The position numbers and the translations under genes were made by a program. Of a stretch of 35,611 nt of DNA, positions 16,493 through 24,602 are shown one piece after another. The notes beneath the pieces were generated by a model, which was given only the letters and a program-made list of their open reading frames with translations, had not been told where the DNA came from and made no database searches. The stretch is from the NCBI GenBank assembly GCA_030535425.1, contig JAUNHQ010000029.1:1-35611 (forward strand), read 5' to 3'. This DNA is from Pseudomonadota bacterium (GTDB lineage: Bacteria > Pseudomonadota > Gammaproteobacteria > Burkholderiales > Burkholderiaceae_C). Each line of letters starts with the position of its first letter. Within the stretch, counting starts at the first letter, position 1.

Positions 16493-16603
16493 TTATTCCA
16501 TTTCCAGATCAGAGCGAAACGCCAAGCGTGGCCGCAGACAGTGCTTGAAAGCACAGGCCAAGGCCGAGCGACAAAGTGTCGCTTTGATATGGAAATGGAA
16601 TTA
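16493..16603. repeat. ~110-bp element with long terminal inverted repeats (structured RNA or MITE-like)
   Basis: TTCCATTTCCA (16496-16506) is the exact reverse complement of TGGAAATGGAA (16590-16600). The pairing continues after one mismatch with ATCAGAGC (16508-16515) against GCTTTGAT (16581-16588), allowing one G-U pair. Inside are TGGCC/GGCCA (16529-16533, 16556-16560) around GTGCT-TGAA-AGCAC (16541-16554). A competing hairpin, AGCGACA/TGTCGCT, lies at 16567-16583. No open frame explains it. Confidence 0.6.
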
Positions 16604-16635
16604 CAAAGCGCTCCAACCCATGTGCCGAACGCGCG

Positions 16636-16673
16636 GCAAAAAACAAAGCCGCCCGCCTGGCGGCGGGCGGCTT
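16636..16673 (-). terminator. Intrinsic terminator of the rpsF-priB-rpsR-rplI operon
   Basis: On the minus strand a 12-bp stem (AAGCCGCCCGCC with GGCGGGCGGCTT, loop of 4) is followed by TGTTTTTTG. It lies 80 bp after the rplI stop and separates the operon from dnaB. Confidence 0.9.
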
Positions 16674-16752
16674 GAGGCAGCCGGGAGCGGGACTTTTCAA
16701 GGCCCGAAGCAAGGCCCGAAACAAGACCCGGAAATCGGCCTGCAGGCCGTCA

Positions 16753-17205
16753 TCAGGCCGTTTCGCCGTAGACCGACACGGTGATTTCCACGTCCACGTC
16801 GGTATGCAGGGACACTTGCACCGTGGTGTCACCCACGGCCTTGATGGGCCCCAGCGGCAGGCGAATCTGCGACTTGTGCACGTCAAAGCCCTGCTTTTTC
16901 AGCTCATCGGCGATGTCGTGGTTGGTGACGGAGCCGAACAGGCGGCCATCGACACCGGCTTTTTGCGTCAGCTTGACGGTTTGACCGCCCAGCTTTTCGC
17001 CCACGGCTTGCGCGGCAGCCAGTTTTTCGGCGGCTTGCTTTTCCAGCTCGGCGCGGCGGGCCTCGAACTCGGCCTTGGCGGCCTCGGTGGCGCGGCGGGC
17101 GCGGCCCGAGGGAATCAGGAAGTTGCGGGCGTAGCCGTCCTTGACCTTGACGATTTCACCCAGGTTGCCCAGGTTGACGACCTTTTCCAGAAGAATGACT
17201 TGCAT
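16753..17205 (-). CDS. rplI: 50S ribosomal protein bL9
   Basis: This 150-residue protein starts [19 protein letters not shown] and continues with [18 protein letters not shown], the 23S-binding N-terminal domain of L9. A long helix rich in Ala/Glu/Lys follows, then the C-terminal domain with [16 protein letters not shown]. The ATG at 17205 is preceded by AAGGAG at good spacing; a TTG three codons upstream is not needed. It is the last gene of the rpsF-priB-rpsR-rplI operon, 20 bp after rpsR, and a strong terminator follows. Confidence 0.98.
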   Translation of the reverse strand: MQVILLEKVVNLGNLGEIVKVKDGYARNFLIPSGRARRATEAAKAEFEARRAELEKQAAEKLAAAQAVGEKLGGQTVKLTQKAGVDGRLFGSVTNHDIADELKKQGFDVHKSQIRLPLGPIKAVGDTTVQVSLHTDVDVEITVSVYGETA

Positions 17206-17225
17206 GGTGGACAAACTCCTTGCGT

Positions 17226-17507
17226 TCAGACCTTGTGCTGGTCGGTATAGGGCAGCAGGGCCAGAAAGCGCGCGCGCTTGATGGCGGTGTTGAGCTGGCG
17301 CTGGTAGATGGCGCGCGTGCCGGTCAGGCGCGCGGGCACGATCTTGCCGTTTTCGCTGATGAAGTCGCGCAGGGTGTCTACGTCCTTGTAGTCGATTTCC
17401 TCAACGCCTGCCACGGTGAAGCGGCAGAAACGCTTGCGCTTGAACAGCAGCGACTGGCCGCTGCGCTTGGGACGCTTGTCCTTGTTGAATTTCTTGAACG
17501 TGGCCAT
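17226..17507 (-). CDS. rpsR: 30S ribosomal protein bS18
   Basis: This 93-residue basic protein contains [35 protein letters not shown] and the C-terminal [18 protein letters not shown], the standard S18 sequence. S18 binds 16S rRNA together with S6, whose gene lies two positions upstream. The ATG directly abuts the priB stop codon (TAAATG), and the ribosome-binding site AGGAG lies inside the end of priB, so translation is probably coupled. Confidence 0.98.
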   Translation of the reverse strand: MATFKKFNKDKRPKRSGQSLLFKRKRFCRFTVAGVEEIDYKDVDTLRDFISENGKIVPARLTGTRAIYQRQLNTAIKRARFLALLPYTDQHKV

Positions 17508-17837
17508 TTAAGAGGCTCCTTGAATCTGATCTTGCTGAAAATCCTGGATGTGCAGCACCACCGACTTGGCATGGCGCGGACTGGCCAGAAAACCGGTGAA
17601 CACGGCGCTGGCGCCCACCACCTGCCGGCCCAGGCGCTCGGCCATCGTGCCGATGGCCACCGCCTTGAGCACCGCCTTGACCTGCCGGAGACTGCCTGCT
17701 TCTTCAAGCTGCGACGTGTGCTCCAAAAGCAAATCCAGTGCAGGCAGGCCTGCCGGTGTGTAGCGCGCTGCGCCCAGTTCGATGATGCAGGCCTGCAGCC
17801 GCAGCTGGTTGATGCCCGCCGGTGCCCTGCCAGGCAC
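17508..17837 (-). CDS. priB: Primosomal replication protein N (PriB)
   Basis: PriB is a small OB-fold single-strand DNA-binding protein that helps PriA restart stalled forks. This 109-residue protein begins INQLRLQACIIELGAARYTP and continues AGLPALDLLLEHTSQ, then SAVFTGFLASPRH and SVVLHIQDFQ, matching the PriB/SSB-like fold. The GTG at 17837 is used as start, three bases after the rpsF stop. The first eight residues are less conserved, so the start is slightly uncertain. The location between rpsF and rpsR is the conserved one in beta- and gammaproteobacteria and is strong support. Confidence 0.93.
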   Translation of the reverse strand: MPGRAPAGINQLRLQACIIELGAARYTPAGLPALDLLLEHTSQLEEAGSLRQVKAVLKAVAIGTMAERLGRQVVGASAVFTGFLASPRHAKSVVLHIQDFQQDQIQGAS

Positions 17838-17840
17838 GGT

Positions 17841-18212
17841 TTAGCCGGCGGCAGCCTCGGACGACTGCTGGGCCTTGCGTGCCTCTTCGCGCTCGACGGT
17901 CTTCATCATCAGGGACGGGCCGGTTTCGGCCTTTTTGCGCTGCACCGTCAGGTGACGCAGCACGGCGTCGTTGAACTTGAAGGCATGCTCGAGCTCGGCC
18001 ATCACGGTCTGGTCGGCCTCGATGTTCAGGCACAGGTAATGGGCCTTGGCCAGTTTGTTGATCTGGTAGGCCAGCTGACGGCGGCCCCAGTCTTCCTGGC
18101 GGTGGATCTTGCCGCCGCCGGCGGTGATCATGCCCTTGTAGCGCTCCAGCATGGCGGGCACCTGCTCGCTTTGATCCGGGTGGATCAGCAGGATGATTTC
18201 ATAGTGACGCAT
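17841..18212 (-). CDS. rpsF: 30S ribosomal protein bS6
   Basis: This 123-residue protein starts [20 protein letters not shown], carries [20 protein letters not shown] in the middle and ends in a charged Glu/Lys/Ala tail. It is S6, the partner of S18 on the 30S platform. The ATG at 18212 has an excellent ribosome-binding site (AAGGAGAG). It is the first gene of the operon, with a candidate -10 box embedded in a palindrome about 70 bp upstream. Confidence 0.98.
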   Translation of the reverse strand: MRHYEIILLIHPDQSEQVPAMLERYKGMITAGGGKIHRQEDWGRRQLAYQINKLAKAHYLCLNIEADQTVMAELEHAFKFNDAVLRHLTVQRKKAETGPSLMMKTVEREEARKAQQSSEAAAG

Positions 18213-18276
18213 TGACTCTCCTTATGGATGAGAAAAAGCCGCCCCCGGCGTCAACTCAGGGTGCGGCAAGGGAAAA

Positions 18277-18294
18277 CCGGGCATTATAGCCCGG
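18277..18294 (-). promoter_or_regulatory. rpsF operon -10 box inside a perfect palindrome
   Basis: On the minus strand the sequence is CCGGGC-TATAAT-GCCCGG: a consensus -10 flanked by perfect 6-bp inverted arms, followed by TTTT. No good -35 is seen at 16-18 bp; a TTGACA lies only 8 bp upstream. It could be the rpsF promoter, the terminator of the upstream cpoB gene, or both. Confidence 0.5.
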
Positions 18295-18327
18295 CTTGTC
18301 AAGATGGCTGCGGGCCTGTTGCCCGAT

Positions 18328-19128
18328 TTACTTCAGCCGTGCCAGCCGCTCCTTGCCGGCTTGCGCGGCTTCGGAGCTGGGGTAGGTCTTGATGAGCGAC
18401 TCCAGCGTGGCGCGGGCCGCGCGGGTGTCTTTGAGCTCGATCTGGCAATTGGCGATGGACAACATGGCCTCGGGCGCGCGCTGGTGGTTGGGCGCGGCGG
18501 TCAGCAATGAACGGAAGTTGGTGATGGCTTCTTTGTAGTCGCGCGTGGCGTACTGCGCATTGCCCAGCCAGAACAGGGCCGAGGGCGCCAGGCCGCTGCG
18601 CGGATAGCGCTTGATGAAGCTGGCAAAAGCGGTTTGCGCGCCTTTGAAGTCGCCGGCGCGGAAGGTGGCCAGTGCGGCGTCGTAGTCAGGTTTTTCGCCC
18701 GCACTTCCCTCGCCCGTCATGGGATTGACACCGTTGCCAGCGGCGGCTGGGTCAGTCGGTGTGCGGCCCGCCTCACCCGCCTCCAGTTTGCGCAAGCGCT
18801 CTTCGAGTGCCTGCTGCGATGCCTGCGCCCGCTTGAGCTCCTCGATATCGCGCAGCAGTTGCTCCTCTTGCCCTCGCGAACGGGCCAATTCGCCTCGCAG
18901 GCTTTCGATTTGCTGCTGTAAGTCCAGCATGCTGCGGCGCAGTTGCGTGTTTTCGTCCACCAGCCGGTTCTGTGCGGTAACGGCCTGGTCAAAGCGCTGG
19001 CGCAAATCCAAGATAGCCTGACGCGCCTGGTCATCGCCAAACAGCTGCGCGTTTGCCGTGCCCTGGGCGCCCAGGCAGGCCAGCGCCAGCACGGCGGCAC
19101 GTAGAAAAGCAATGCGCATAGAAATCAT
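18328..19128 (-). CDS. cpoB: Cell division coordinator CpoB (YbgF)
   Basis: CpoB is a periplasmic protein that links the Tol-Pal machine to PBP1B-driven septal peptidoglycan synthesis. The 266-residue protein has a signal peptide ending ANA before QLFGDDQ. A coiled coil of about residues 28-108 follows (NRLVDENTQLRRSMLDLQQQ), then a Gly/Pro linker. The C-terminal TPR repeats carry YDAALATFRAGDFKGAQTAF and ALFWLGNAQYATRDYKEAI. It follows pal directly, as expected. The start could be ATG 19128 or 19119; both keep the signal peptide. Confidence 0.94.
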   Translation of the reverse strand: MISMRIAFLRAAVLALACLGAQGTANAQLFGDDQARQAILDLRQRFDQAVTAQNRLVDENTQLRRSMLDLQQQIESLRGELARSRGQEEQLLRDIEELKRAQASQQALEERLRKLEAGEAGRTPTDPAAAGNGVNPMTGEGSAGEKPDYDAALATFRAGDFKGAQTAFASFIKRYPRSGLAPSALFWLGNAQYATRDYKEAITNFRSLLTAAPNHQRAPEAMLSIANCQIELKDTRAARATLESLIKTYPSSEAAQAGKERLARLK

Positions 19129-19148
19129 GGGCAACTTTTCAGAAGATA

Positions 19149-19685
19149 TCAGCGGTAGCGAATTTCAACGCGGCGGTTCTGTGAATAAGCATCTTCACTG
19201 CTGCCGGCAACGGCGGGCTTTTCCTCGCCGAAGCTCACGGCCTCGATTTGTGCGTCGCTGGCCCCGACCAATGCCATGGCGCGACGCACTGCTTCAGCAC
19301 GCTTTTGGCCCAGGGCCAGGTTGTATTCGCGGCTGCCCCGTTCATCGGTATGGCCTTCCAGCGACACACTGCGACCCGGGTTGGCGCGCATGAAGCTGGC
19401 ATGCTGCTCAACCACGTCGCGGTATTCGGGGCTGACGGTGAAGCTGTCAAAACCGAAATAAATCACACGGCCCACGCCTGCGGGGCCGGCGGCGTCGGCA
19501 CCGGGAGCACCCGCTTGCACTGGCGCCACGGTGCTTTGGCCTGCACCTGCTGCGTCCGCGCCAGCCGCGCCTGCCGCACCGGTGGTTCCCGTGCCCTGAA
19601 CAGGGGGGTCGAGTTTCACCTTGGATCCGCAACCAGCCAGCACCAGCGCGAGTGCGGCCACCATCAGATATCGCTTCATCGTCAT
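19149..19685 (-). CDS. pal: Peptidoglycan-associated lipoprotein Pal
   Basis: Pal is an outer-membrane lipoprotein whose OmpA-like domain binds diaminopimelate in peptidoglycan and TolB. The 178-residue protein starts MTMKRYLMVAALALVLAGC, with the lipobox LAGC. An unusually long Gly/Ala-rich linker follows (~residues 28-70), then the OmpA domain VIYFGFDSFTVSPEYRDVVE with LEGHTDERGSREYNLALGQK. ATG 19685 was chosen because GGAG lies at the right distance; an ATG two codons later is possible. It lies between tolB and cpoB. Confidence 0.97.
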   Translation of the reverse strand: MTMKRYLMVAALALVLAGCGSKVKLDPPVQGTGTTGAAGAAGADAAGAGQSTVAPVQAGAPGADAAGPAGVGRVIYFGFDSFTVSPEYRDVVEQHASFMRANPGRSVSLEGHTDERGSREYNLALGQKRAEAVRRAMALVGASDAQIEAVSFGEEKPAVAGSSEDAYSQNRRVEIRYR

Positions 19686-19734
19686 GTTCAAAACTCCTGC
19701 ATCAAAGGGGAAAAAAGAGAAAGAAAGGCAAGGC

Positions 19735-21012
19735 TTAGCGCTGAAACGGCCCCCAGGAAGGCTCGCGAATGTCGCCACTTTGGCCCGCAAGGCGGGCTTT
19801 GATCTTGCCATCGATGGTGGTCGTCATCAGCGCCTCGCGCCCGCCTTGGCGGGTGGCATAGACGATCAAGCGGCTGTTGGGCGCGAAACTGGGGTTCTCA
19901 TCCTCGGCGGTATCGGTGACGGCGCTGACGCTGCCCGAGCTCAAATCCATCACGTGCAGCTTGTAGCCACCCGAGCGCGAGACGTAGGCCAGATAGCGGC
20001 CATCAGGGCTGACGGCAGGCGAGACGTTGTAGCCGCCACTGAAGGTCACACGCTGGGCCGCGCCGCCAGAAGCGGGCATGCGGTAAATCTGCGGCGCGCC
20101 ACCCCGGTCGCTGACGAAATAGATCGTGCGGCCATCGGGTGAAAACGTGGGCTCTGTATCAATGCTTTGTGATTGCGTCAGACGGCGCGGCTCGCCGCCG
20201 TTTGCGCTGATCAAATAAATCTGCGAACCGCCATCGCGCGAGAGCGTGACAGCCAGGCTGCGGCCATCGGGCGACCAGGCTGGGGCGCTGTTGGAGCCGC
20301 GGAAGTTGGCCAGCAGCCGGCGCCGACCCGTGGCCACGTCATGCACGTAGATCACGGGCTTGCGCGACTCAAACGATACATAGGCCAGCTGCGTGCCGCT
20401 GGGCGACCAGGTGGGCGAGATGATGGGCTCGGGGCTGCCCAGCGCGGCTTGGGCATTTTCGCCGTCAGAGTCGGCCACCCACAGGGTATAGCGGCTGCCG
20501 GCCTTGGTCACGTAGGCCAGGCGGGTGGAAAACACGCCTTTTTCGCCCGTGAGCTTTTCATAGATGTAGTCGGCAATTTTGTGCGCAGCCAGCCGCAGAT
20601 CAGCCTGGGGCACCACGTAGCCCTGGCCACCCAGGTCCTGGTCCTTGACCACATCCCACAGACGAAAGCGCACGTCCCAGCGCCCGTCGGGCAGGCGAGT
20701 GACGCTGCCACCGGCCAGGGCATCGGCCACGCGCTGGCGCCACACGGCCATGTCGGGGCGGACGGTTTCGTCCATGCTCTGGCCGCTGGCATCCACAGTG
20801 CGAAAGCGCCCCGTGCGCTCCAAGTCGGCGCGGATGATCTGGCTGATTTTCTGCGGCGCACCCGCTTCGCCACGAAAAGGCACCAGGGCTATGGGCAACT
20901 GCGTCAGGCCAACACCCGACACCTCTACGCGAAACTGCGCCCAAGCGGCGGGAAATGGAACGGCAGCCAAGGCAGCCACGAGGCTGCGGCGCTGCCAATT
21001 GGGAAAAGACAT
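19735..21012 (-). CDS. tolB: Tol-Pal system protein TolB
   Basis: TolB is the periplasmic component that shuttles between Pal and the TolA-driven inner-membrane complex. The 425-residue protein has a signal peptide (QRRSLVAALAAVPFPAAWA), an N-terminal alpha/beta domain (FRVEVSGVGLTQLPIALVPF), and a C-terminal beta-propeller with repeated WSPSGTQLAYVSF, WSPDGRSLAV, FSPDGRTIYFVSD and VSPDGRYLAYVS blades. The start at 21012 fits the signal peptide. The tolQ, tolR and tolA genes that usually precede tolB are not here: the upstream neighbour is msbA on the opposite strand. Confidence 0.97.
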   Translation of the reverse strand: MSFPNWQRRSLVAALAAVPFPAAWAQFRVEVSGVGLTQLPIALVPFRGEAGAPQKISQIIRADLERTGRFRTVDASGQSMDETVRPDMAVWRQRVADALAGGSVTRLPDGRWDVRFRLWDVVKDQDLGGQGYVVPQADLRLAAHKIADYIYEKLTGEKGVFSTRLAYVTKAGSRYTLWVADSDGENAQAALGSPEPIISPTWSPSGTQLAYVSFESRKPVIYVHDVATGRRRLLANFRGSNSAPAWSPDGRSLAVTLSRDGGSQIYLISANGGEPRRLTQSQSIDTEPTFSPDGRTIYFVSDRGGAPQIYRMPASGGAAQRVTFSGGYNVSPAVSPDGRYLAYVSRSGGYKLHVMDLSSGSVSAVTDTAEDENPSFAPNSRLIVYATRQGGREALMTTTIDGKIKARLAGQSGDIREPSWGPFQR

Positions 21013-21159
21013 GCGGCAGAAGGGGAAGAAAAAGCATGGATCGGCGGCCGCAGCCCAAGACTGCGTGACGCCACCGATGGCGGCCGGCAATGGTAACAAG
21101 CCTGCACCACGCCACGTTTCAAACTGTATGCGCCCCCAAAACAGCAGTCAAAATGGCAC

Positions 21160-21203
21160 TTCGCGCTTATCTAAAAAGCGGTTTTAGCTTCTTTTCTAAT
21201 AGC
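21160..21203 (-). repeat. Dispersed repeat, copy 4 (degenerate)
   Basis: Read on the minus strand: GCTAT (21203-21199), AAGCT (21190-21186) and AGCGCGAA (21167-21160), with N8 and N18 spacers intact. It is followed by GTGCCATTTTG, comparable to the GGCC-T tail of other copies. It lies in the tolB-msbA divergent gap. Confidence 0.7.
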
Positions 21204-21271
21204 AAAACACGCTCTCGCCACTTTTCCCGCTCACCTTATGCCGGTTTGCCATGCCTTCGTAGAATGCCCGC

Positions 21272-23080
21272 ATGAGTCACACGCGCCCTGACGCTTCCCC
21301 TTCCGCGCAGCGGCCACTGAAACAGCGCCTGGCGCGCCTGTGGACGTATTTCAGCCAATACCGCCTAGGCTGGGTCATTGCGGCGCTGGGCACGCTGGTC
21401 AGCGCACTGACCGAAGCCTCGGTGCCCGCACTGCTCAAGCCCTTGCTGGACGAGGGCTTCACCCAGGGCAGCCTGCCCATCTGGGTGGTGCCCGTGGCCA
21501 TCGTCGGGCTGTTTGCACTGAGGGGGGTGGCGCACTTTGGCAGCCAGTACGCGCTGGCGCGCATTGCCAACGAAGGCATGGTCAAGCTGCGGTCGCAGTT
21601 GTTTGAGCGGCTACTCAACGCCGAGCTGTCGCTGTTTGCCCGCCAAAGCGCCAGCCAGCTGGCCAACACCATCGTGTATGAGGTGCAGACCGGCACCACC
21701 TTGCTGGTGCAAGCCATTTTGAATCTGGCGCGCGACAGCTTTTCCGTCGTGGCCCTGATGGCCTATCTGCTGTACCTGAACTGGTCGCTCACCCTCATCG
21801 TGCTGGTGCTGGTGCCCATCGTGGCCGTCATCATGCGCACCATGTCGCGCCGCATGTACCGCTACACGCGGCTGAGCCAGAGCACCACCGACGAGCTGGC
21901 CTATGTGGTGGAAGAAAACGTGCTGGCCCACCGCATGGTGCGCCTGCACGGCGCGCAAGAGGGCCAGGCCGGGCGCTTTGCCGCTCTCAGCCGCCAGTTG
22001 CGTAACCTGTCCATCAAGGCCACCAGCGCCCAGGCCGCTGCCATGCCGCTGGCGCAAATGGCCGCCGCCGTGGCCCTGTCGGTGGTGATCGGCATTGCGC
22101 TGTACCAGGGCCAAAGCAGCGATGGCCGCAGCGTCACCGTGGGCGGCTTCGTGGCCTTCATCGGCGCCATGCTCATGCTGATTCAGCCGCTGCGGCGGCT
22201 GACCGAGGTGGTGGGCCCGGTCACGCGCGGGCTGGCCGCGCTGGAGCGCGGGCTGGACTTGATGGCCCAGGTGCAGCCCGAAGCCTCGTCCTCCAGCACC
22301 GGCGCCCCCCTGCCCCCGCCCGATCAAGATCGCGCGCGTGGCGAGCTGGTGCTGCGCCACGTGAGCGTGGCCTATGCCGACGACGCCCGGCCAGCCCTGA
22401 GCGACATCGACCTGCACGTGCGCGCGGGCGAAACCGTGGCTCTGGTCGGCCCCTCGGGCGCAGGCAAGACCACGCTGGTCAACCTGCTGCCGCGCTTTGT
22501 GCTGCCCAGCAGTGGGCAAGTGCTGCTGGATGGCGTGGACATTGCCCAATGGCCGCTGCACCGCCTGCGCGCGCAGTTTGCGCTGGTCAGTCAGGACGTG
22601 ACCATGCTCAACGACAGCGTGGCCGCCAACGTGGCCCTGGGCGCACCGCACATCGACCGCGAGCGCGTGCAGCGCTGCCTGCAAGACGCCAACCTGTGGC
22701 CCCACATCGCCAGCCTGCCGCAAGGCATGGACACGGTGCTGGGTCACAACGCCACGCAACTGTCGGGCGGGCAGCGCCAGCGCCTGGCCATTGCCCGCGC
22801 GCTGTACAAGGACGCGCCCGTGCTGCTGCTGGATGAAGCCACCAGCGCGCTGGACACCGAAAGCGAACGCCTGGTGCAACAGGCCGTGGCCCGCGCCATG
22901 GCCGGGCGCACCACGCTGGTCATTGCACACCGGCTGTCCACCATCGAACATGCCGACCGCATCGTCGTCATGGCGCAAGGCCGCCTCGTTGAACAAGGCA
23001 CACACGCCGCACTCATCGCCGCAGGCGGCCTGTACGCGCGCTTGCACCGCAGTGCAGACACTGCGCTGGCGCCCACCTAG
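21272..23080 (+). CDS. msbA: Lipid A export ATP-binding/permease protein MsbA
   Basis: MsbA flips lipid A-core across the inner membrane. The 602-residue half-transporter has six membrane helices in an ABC exporter type I domain (~20-325) and a nucleotide-binding domain with Walker A GPSGAGKTT, Q-loop LVSQDVTMLNDSV, signature LSGGQRQR, Walker B VLLLDEATSALD and the switch histidine in VIAHRLST. Sequence and length fit MsbA better than generic exporters. lpxK is not adjacent. The ATG at 21272 has no ribosome-binding site, and a TAGAAT box ends 6 bp upstream, so a leaderless mRNA is possible. Confidence 0.92.
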   Translation: MSHTRPDASPSAQRPLKQRLARLWTYFSQYRLGWVIAALGTLVSALTEASVPALLKPLLDEGFTQGSLPIWVVPVAIVGLFALRGVAHFGSQYALARIANEGMVKLRSQLFERLLNAELSLFARQSASQLANTIVYEVQTGTTLLVQAILNLARDSFSVVALMAYLLYLNWSLTLIVLVLVPIVAVIMRTMSRRMYRYTRLSQSTTDELAYVVEENVLAHRMVRLHGAQEGQAGRFAALSRQLRNLSIKATSAQAAAMPLAQMAAAVALSVVIGIALYQGQSSDGRSVTVGGFVAFIGAMLMLIQPLRRLTEVVGPVTRGLAALERGLDLMAQVQPEASSSSTGAPLPPPDQDRARGELVLRHVSVAYADDARPALSDIDLHVRAGETVALVGPSGAGKTTLVNLLPRFVLPSSGQVLLDGVDIAQWPLHRLRAQFALVSQDVTMLNDSVAANVALGAPHIDRERVQRCLQDANLWPHIASLPQGMDTVLGHNATQLSGGQRQRLAIARALYKDAPVLLLDEATSALDTESERLVQQAVARAMAGRTTLVIAHRLSTIEHADRIVVMAQGRLVEQGTHAALIAAGGLYARLHRSADTALAPT

Positions 23081-23110
23081 CGGTCTTCGGGGCACGCCGC
23101 CTCTTCCGCC

Positions 23111-23996
23111 ATGACTGCGCCGCCCTCCACGCTGCCCGGTCGTGCCCTGGCTTTGAGTGCCGTGCTGTTGCAAGCGCTGGGGCAAGTGGCCTATGGCGCC
23201 TGGCTCCACATGGTGCCCACGGCCGTTTTCGTTGGATTTGCCACGCTAGCTGACCGCCGCGTGCTTTTTGCTGCTGTCCGGGCGCGGCACCGGCCAGCCA
23301 ACCTGGGGGCTGCTGGCGCTGCTGAATGCGGCCACGGCGCTGACGTTTTTGTGCTTTTTCCAGGCGCTGAAATGGCTGAAACCCGCCTTGGTCAGCGCCA
23401 TTCAAGTAGGTATTGGCCCCGTGCTGGCCACCGCTGCATGCCTTCTCCAGTACCGGGCAGCGGCCCACATGGCAGCGTTTGGCCGTGTGCGCGGGCATCT
23501 TGCTGGGCTGCGCCGTTCTGGCCACTGCCGCGCTGCAAGGCAGCGGCCTGCCCATGAGGGCCGCTCACGCCTGGGCAGGTCTGGCCGCAACCGCCCTGGC
23601 AGGCGCGGGGGCCGTGTTCATCACTGTCGTGCCCAAGCCGCTGCTGGATCGCCGCTGGCAGCCCGGCGCCGTGCTGACGCATCGCTTTTATCTCCTTGCT
23701 CCCCTGGCAGGGTCTCTGGCCTGGGCCGGCGGCGCGCCTGCCACTGCCCTCACACCGGGCCGCTGGCCAGCATGATGCTGGTAGCCGCGCTGGGTATGCT
23801 GGTGCCGCTGTATCTGCTGCAAGCGGCTATTGGCCGCTGCGAGCCCTACACCATCATGGTCTGCATGGCCGCCATGCCCGTGTTCAGCTTTGCCCTGGGC
23901 GTAGCTCTGGCCACGGCCATGCTGCTGTGGGACGTGGGCGTTGCCCAAAAGCGTGCCAGATCGGCCTCTGCCCAGCGCAGCCAGAACCTCTGCTAA
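23111..23996 (+). pseudogene. DMT/EamA-type transporter, broken by three frameshifts
   Basis: Membrane-protein sequence continues through this stretch but jumps frame three times. It starts at ATG 23111 (LALSAVLLQALGQVAYGAWL). It shifts near 23249 into the frame of FLLLSGRGTGQPTWGLLALL and ALKWLKPALVSAIQVGIGPV. It shifts again near 23448 to QRLAVCAGILLGCAVLATAA, and back near 23765 to MMLVAALGMLVPLYLLQAAI, ending at 23996. Joined, the pieces resemble a ~290-residue drug/metabolite transporter with 8-10 helices. Without the shifts a TAG at 23247 and a TGA near 23775 would stop the frames. Three shifts in 900 bp point to a decayed gene, or to poor sequence quality confined to this spot. It follows msbA by 30 bp. 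Confidence 0.75.
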
Positions 23997-24028
23997 CCAG
24001 GCGCTTCTCAGCCATACAGCACACGATA

Positions 24029-24072
24029 GCTATAAATAATATAGCTTAAAACCATTACAGATAAAGCGCAAA
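24029..24072 (+). repeat. Dispersed repeat, copy 5
   Basis: GCTAT (24029), TAGCT (24042) and AGCGCAAA (24065) have standard spacing, followed by TGACTTTTTTATTCACCA. It lies between the transporter pseudogene and crcB. Confidence 0.85.
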
Positions 24073-24154
24073 TGACTTTTTTATTCACCATTCGAGAGGC
24101 ATGTGACGCGCCTGCAAACCTGCCAGCAAGCTTGCTTTGACAACCGGAAAGACC

Positions 24155-24547
24155 ATGCACGCTGCCATTGCCATTTGTCTGGGCGCCTGTGCCGGCGCGC
24201 TGCTGCGCTGGCAGCTGGGCCTGTGGCTGAACCACGCGAATGCCTGGCTGCCCTGGGGCACGCTGGCAGCCAACTTGCTGGGCGGGTATGCGGTGGGGCT
24301 GGTGCTGGGGGCGCTGCATCAGCTGCCGCAGCTGGATCCGCTGTGGCGCGTAGGGCTGGTCACGGGCTTTTTGGGCGCCTTGACCACGTTTTCATCGTTC
24401 AGCGCCGAGGTGGTGGGCATGCTGCTGGCAGGCCGCCATGCGCAGGCGCTGGCCACGCCAGCGGCGCATGTGGGCGGCTCGCTGCTGTTGACGTGGGCGG
24501 GCTTGCGCACGGCCGCATGGCTGATGCCGCTGCTCCGTTCCGGATAG
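24155..24547 (+). CDS. crcB: Fluoride channel CrcB/Fluc
   Basis: CrcB forms a dual-topology dimeric channel that expels fluoride. The 130-residue protein has four membrane helices and the family motifs GACAGALLRW near the N-terminus, GTLAANLLGGYAVG, and the pore segment GFLGALTTFSSFSAE with the conserved TTFSSF. ATG 24155 follows a GGAAAG ribosome-binding site; a TTG six codons upstream is not needed. I found no fluoride riboswitch in the preceding 150 bp. It converges with glmM. Confidence 0.94.
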   Translation: MHAAIAICLGACAGALLRWQLGLWLNHANAWLPWGTLAANLLGGYAVGLVLGALHQLPQLDPLWRVGLVTGFLGALTTFSSFSAEVVGMLLAGRHAQALATPAAHVGGSLLLTWAGLRTAAWLMPLLRSG

Positions 24548-24602
24548 CGCCAGCCGGCAGCGCGCTTTGACCAGCGGTACCCGTGCGTCCAAGGTCAGCC
24601 GT

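Larger units (their letters stand above)
16265..16752. other. rplI-dnaB intergenic region
   Basis: This 488-bp gap holds the rplI terminator (16636-16673), the inverted-repeat element (16493-16603) and a cluster at 16455-16486 with TGTGGACAA and two GTGCACAGC repeats 11 bp apart. Nearer to dnaB (16265-16440) I see no recognisable signal. The dnaB promoter must lie in this gap, but no well-spaced -35/-10 pair was found. Confidence 0.5.

Noticed and set aside
14867-16675. 602-codon plus-strand open frame antisense to dnaB
   Set aside because: Composition artefact opposite an essential gene; it also reads through the inverted-repeat element and the rplI terminator.
21611-23209. 532-codon minus-strand open frame opposite msbA
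   Set aside because: A His/Gln/Gly-rich translation without any domain, opposite a textbook ABC transporter.
24000-24154. Fluoride riboswitch upstream of crcB
   Set aside because: None of the conserved riboswitch segments could be found; the gap holds a dispersed repeat instead.
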